Assembly (NCBI GenBank): GCA_023256115.1
Contig: JAGDWU010000102.1
Location: forward strand, 1-6,001
DNA length: 6,001 nt
Direction of reading: 5' to 3'
Source of the DNA: Candidatus Aenigmatarchaeota archaeon
GTDB taxonomy: Archaea; Aenigmatarchaeota; Aenigmatarchaeia; CG10238-14; SpSt-28
Positions 3,276-6,001 of this stretch are shown piece after piece. The notes below the pieces were generated by a model. The model was not told where the DNA came from and searched no databases. It saw nothing but the letters and a program-made list of their open reading frames with translations. The translations under genes were made by a program, and so were the position numbers. The first letter of the stretch is position 1. Each line of letters opens with the position of its first letter.

Positions 3276-6001
3276 ATGGACTTTAAAAAGATAGAAGAAG
3301 AAATACTAAAATATTGGGAAGAAAAAAACATATATCAAAGAGTTAAAGAAAAAAATAAGGGAAGAAAAAAATTTTATTTTTTAGATGGTCCTCCATATGC
3401 AACTGGCTATATTCACATGGGAACTGCGCTAAACAAAATTATAAAGGATTTTTATTTAAGATTTTATAGATTAAAAGGATATGATGTTTGGGATAGGCCA
3501 GGTTATGATACGCATGGTTTGCCAATAGAATATCAAGTTGAAAAAAAACTTGGATTTAGAAGTAAAAAAGATATAGAAAATTTTGGAGTAGATAAATTTA
3601 TTGAAGAATGTAAAAAATTTGCAACTCAATTTATAAATGTTCAGAGCGAACAATTCAAAAATCTTGGTTGTTGGATGGATTGGGAAAATCCATATTTAAC
3701 ATTAACTAATGAATACATAGAAAATGCATGGTTAACATTTAAAAAAGGTTTTGAAAAAGGTTTTCTGTATAAGGGATTTTATCCTGTTCATGTTTGCACG
3801 CGTTGCGAAACAGTTTTAGCATATAACGAAATTGAATATGAAAACTTAACAGATCCAGCTATCTATGTAAAATTTAAAATTAAAGATTCTAACGATTATT
3901 TAATAGTTTATACTACAACTCCTTGGACTTTATTCGATAATGTTGCGATAATGATTCATCCAGAAGAAAAATATGTAAAAGTGAAAATAAATGAAAATGA
4001 AAACTGGATTTTTGCTAAAGCAAGATTAGAAGAATTATCAAAAAAATTCAATGTTGAAGCTAATATAATAGAAGAATTTGAAGGAAAAAAATTAGTAGGC
4101 AAAAAATATGAACATCCGTTATCTGATTTATTATCTCATGTTAAAGATGCTTCAAATTTGTATGTTATTGTTGCAAGTGGAAAATATGTTAATGTTCAAG
4201 AAGGTACTGGATTAGTTCATTGTGCACCTGCACATGGAAAAGAAGACTTTGAAGTATGTAAAGAAAATAACTTACCAATAATTAATTGCGTTGCATTTGA
4301 TGGAAAATTTGAGTTAGAAATTTTTAAAGGAATGTATGTTAGAGATTGTAATGAAAAAATAATTGAAATATTGCAAGAAAGAAATGTATTAGTTAAAAAA
4401 GAAAAAATAACACATTCTTATCCAATATGTTGGAGATGTAAAACTCCGCTAATTATAAATGTTTCTGAACAATGGTTTTTTGCAGTTGAAAAAATAAGAG
4501 ATGTTTTATTAAAAGAAAATGAAAAAATAAACTGGATTCCAGAATTTGCAAAAGATAGAATGAAAGATTGGATTTTAAATTTAGGCGATTGGCCAATTTC
4601 AAGGCAAAGATATTGGGGTATTCCGCTACCAATTTGGATTTGTGAAAACTGCAAAAATATTAAAGTTATTGGAAGTAAAAAAGAATTAAAAAAAGATTTG
4701 CAAGATTTGCATAAGCCATATATTGATGAAATAACATTTAAATGCGAAAAATGTGGAGCTGAAATGAAAAGAGTAAAGGAAGTTTTAGATGTTTGGTTCG
4801 ATAGCGGAGTAGCGCCTTGGGCCTCTTTAGATATAATAAGAAATAAAAGACTTGTTAAAAAACTTTGGCCTGTTGATTTTGAAATTGAAGGACCGGATCA
4901 ATTTAGAGGATGGTGGAACTCGCAATTTATAACTTCAATAATTACTTTTGATTATATTCCAATTAAAAACATTGCTTTCCATGGCTTTGTTTTAGATGTG
5001 CATGGAAGAAAAATGAGTAAAAGTTTAGGTAATATAGTTCAACCAGAAGATGTAATAGAAAAGTATGGAAGAGATACTTTAAGAATGTTTTTCTTAATTC
5101 AAGAGCCTTGGAAGGATTATTATTGGGATTGGGAAAAAGTTAATGAATTGCACAAAAACTTAAATATTGTAAGAAATGTTTTTGAATTTATAAATTTATA
5201 TGTAACATCAAGCGGAAAGAAAAAGTATTTAAGAATAGAAGATAAATACATTTTATCAAAATTGAATTACATAATATCGAAATTTGATGAATATGCTTCA
5301 AAGTTTTTAGCCCACGAGGGAAATAAATTATTATTAAATTTTATTTTAAATGATATTTCAAGGTTTTACATAAAATTAGTAAGAGATAGAGTTTGGATTT
5401 ATTATAATGGAAAAGATAAAGAAGCTGCATTTTATGTTTTAACTCAATTAGCAAAAAACATTTTAATTTTATTAGCTCCTACAATGCCATTTACTGCAGA
5501 ATATTATTATAGAAAGCTAGCAAATATTTTAAATTCTCAAGAATCAATATTTTTTGAAAGATTTCCAAAAGCAAAAAAAAGAAATGAAATAATTGAAGAA
5601 GCTGTTGAAAAAGCAAGAGAAATTTGCGAAAGCATTTTAAGATTAAGAAATCAAGCAAAAATAAAAATTAGGATGCCTTTAAGAGATGTTGCAATTTTAA
5701 TAAAAAATGAAAAATATAAAATTGCTGAAAAAGCTAAAAGGATAATTCAGCTATTATGCAATGTAAAATATGTTAAATTTGTTTCTGAAAAAATAGAAAA
5801 AGAAAATTATATTAGCGAAGAAAATGAAAATTTTGCAGTATATTTAAATACAAAAATTTATCCAAAATTAAAAGAGGAAGGAATTGTAAGAGAAATAATA
5901 AGAGGAATTCAAGAGTTTAGAAAAGAAAATAAATTAGATGTTAGAGAAAAAATTGTTTTGGGAATTGAAGCAAATAAAGAAATAAGAAAAATAATAGAAA
6001 A
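3276..6001 (+). CDS. ileS: Isoleucyl-tRNA synthetase, C-terminus beyond the window
   Basis: This class I synthetase charges tRNA-Ile with isoleucine. The frame is open through base 6001 (908 codons); archaeal enzymes are usually about 1040-1070 residues, so roughly 130-160 are missing. In order: GPPYATGYIHMGT with the HIGH-type signature HMGT (47-50); GYDTHGLPIE; an inserted editing domain from about 185 to 395 with TTTPWTL and GTGLVHCAPAHGKEDF, retaining the conserved editing aspartate (D324); WFDSG (507-511); DQFRGWW (541-547); KMSKS (579-583); and a helical anticodon-binding domain from about 640. Two zinc sites are suggested by CxxC pairs at C174/C177 with C385/C388, and at C456/C459 with C490/C493. 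HMGT rather than HIGH is normal for archaeal IleRS. The ATG at 3276 is the first in-frame start after a stop at 3249-3251. No intein or frameshift interrupts it. Confidence 0.96.
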   Translation, partial: MDFKKIEEEILKYWEEKNIYQRVKEKNKGRKKFYFLDGPPYATGYIHMGTALNKIIKDFYLRFYRLKGYDVWDRPGYDTHGLPIEYQVEKKLGFRSKKDIENFGVDKFIEECKKFATQFINVQSEQFKNLGCWMDWENPYLTLTNEYIENAWLTFKKGFEKGFLYKGFYPVHVCTRCETVLAYNEIEYENLTDPAIYVKFKIKDSNDYLIVYTTTPWTLFDNVAIMIHPEEKYVKVKINENENWIFAKARLEELSKKFNVEANIIEEFEGKKLVGKKYEHPLSDLLSHVKDASNLYVIVASGKYVNVQEGTGLVHCAPAHGKEDFEVCKENNLPIINCVAFDGKFELEIFKGMYVRDCNEKIIEILQERNVLVKKEKITHSYPICWRCKTPLIINVSEQWFFAVEKIRDVLLKENEKINWIPEFAKDRMKDWILNLGDWPISRQRYWGIPLPIWICENCKNIKVIGSKKELKKDLQDLHKPYIDEITFKCEKCGAEMKRVKEVLDVWFDSGVAPWASLDIIRNKRLVKKLWPVDFEIEGPDQFRGWWNSQFITSIITFDYIPIKNIAFHGFVLDVHGRKMSKSLGNIVQPEDVIEKYGRDTLRMFFLIQEPWKDYYWDWEKVNELHKNLNIVRNVFEFINLYVTSSGKKKYLRIEDKYILSKLNYIISKFDEYASKFLAHEGNKLLLNFILNDISRFYIKLVRDRVWIYYNGKDKEAAFYVLTQLAKNILILLAPTMPFTAEYYYRKLANILNSQESIFFERFPKAKKRNEIIEEAVEKAREICESILRLRNQAKIKIRMPLRDVAILIKNEKYKIAEKAKRIIQLLCNVKYVKFVSEKIEKENYISEENENFAVYLNTKIYPKLKEEGIVREIIRGIQEFRKENKLDVREKIVLGIEANKEIRKIIE

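Noticed and set aside
3245..3331. Longer N-terminus for the unknown minus-strand gene from the ATG at 3331
   Set aside because: The extra 29 residues overlap the start of ileS in antisense, are Ser/Phe/Ile-rich, and would remove the promoter spacing seen before the GTG at 3244.
3471..3653. Minus-strand 60-codon frame
   Set aside because: It is antisense to the catalytic domain of isoleucyl-tRNA synthetase; a shadow of that gene.
4418..4654. Minus-strand 78-codon frame
   Set aside because: It is antisense to the zinc-binding and catalytic core of isoleucyl-tRNA synthetase; a shadow of that gene.

Overview
The window looks like part of the chromosome of a small, very AT-rich archaeon. Three things point this way: a TFIIB-type zinc ribbon, an archaeal/eukaryotic-type core (elongation factor 1A, ribosomal protein S8e, the Rpp21 subunit of RNase P), and promoters made of TATA-like boxes about 24-27 bases before start codons, with no Shine-Dalgarno sequences at any start. 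Compact spacing, strong A/T bias and AGA/GGA-rich codon use would fit a DPANN lineage such as the Nanoarchaeota/Woesearchaeota/Pacearchaeota group, but this is inference. Nanoarchaeum equitans is known to lack RNase P, so the Rpp21 gene argues against that genus.

Layout: (1) bases 1-119, minus strand, the first 39 codons of a probable transcription factor B. (2) 250-943, minus strand, a two-gene unit of ribosomal protein S8e followed by the RNase P subunit Rpp21, overlapping by 14 bases. (3) 973-2250, plus strand, elongation factor 1A, divergent from S8e across only 29 bases. (4) 2251-2565, a T-rich noncoding stretch holding U-tract termination signals, two short direct repeats and the promoter of the next gene. 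(5) 2566-2880, plus strand, ribosomal protein S10. (6) 2873-3244, minus strand, an unrecognised 123-residue protein whose 3' end overlaps that of S10 by 8 bases. (7) 3276 to the window end, plus strand, isoleucyl-tRNA synthetase, whose C-terminus lies beyond the window, divergent from the unknown gene across only 31 bases.

Nearly every recognisable gene serves gene expression: transcription initiation, tRNA 5' maturation, tRNA charging, delivery of aminoacyl-tRNA to the ribosome, and two small-subunit proteins. I found no mobile element, CRISPR array, tRNA, rRNA or defence system. The most interesting points are the two tiny divergent promoter regions, which seem to hold interlaced leaderless promoters, the changed guanine-recognition motif of elongation factor 1A, the unknown small gene, and the repeats upstream of S10. 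I do not see a convincing new biological system here.
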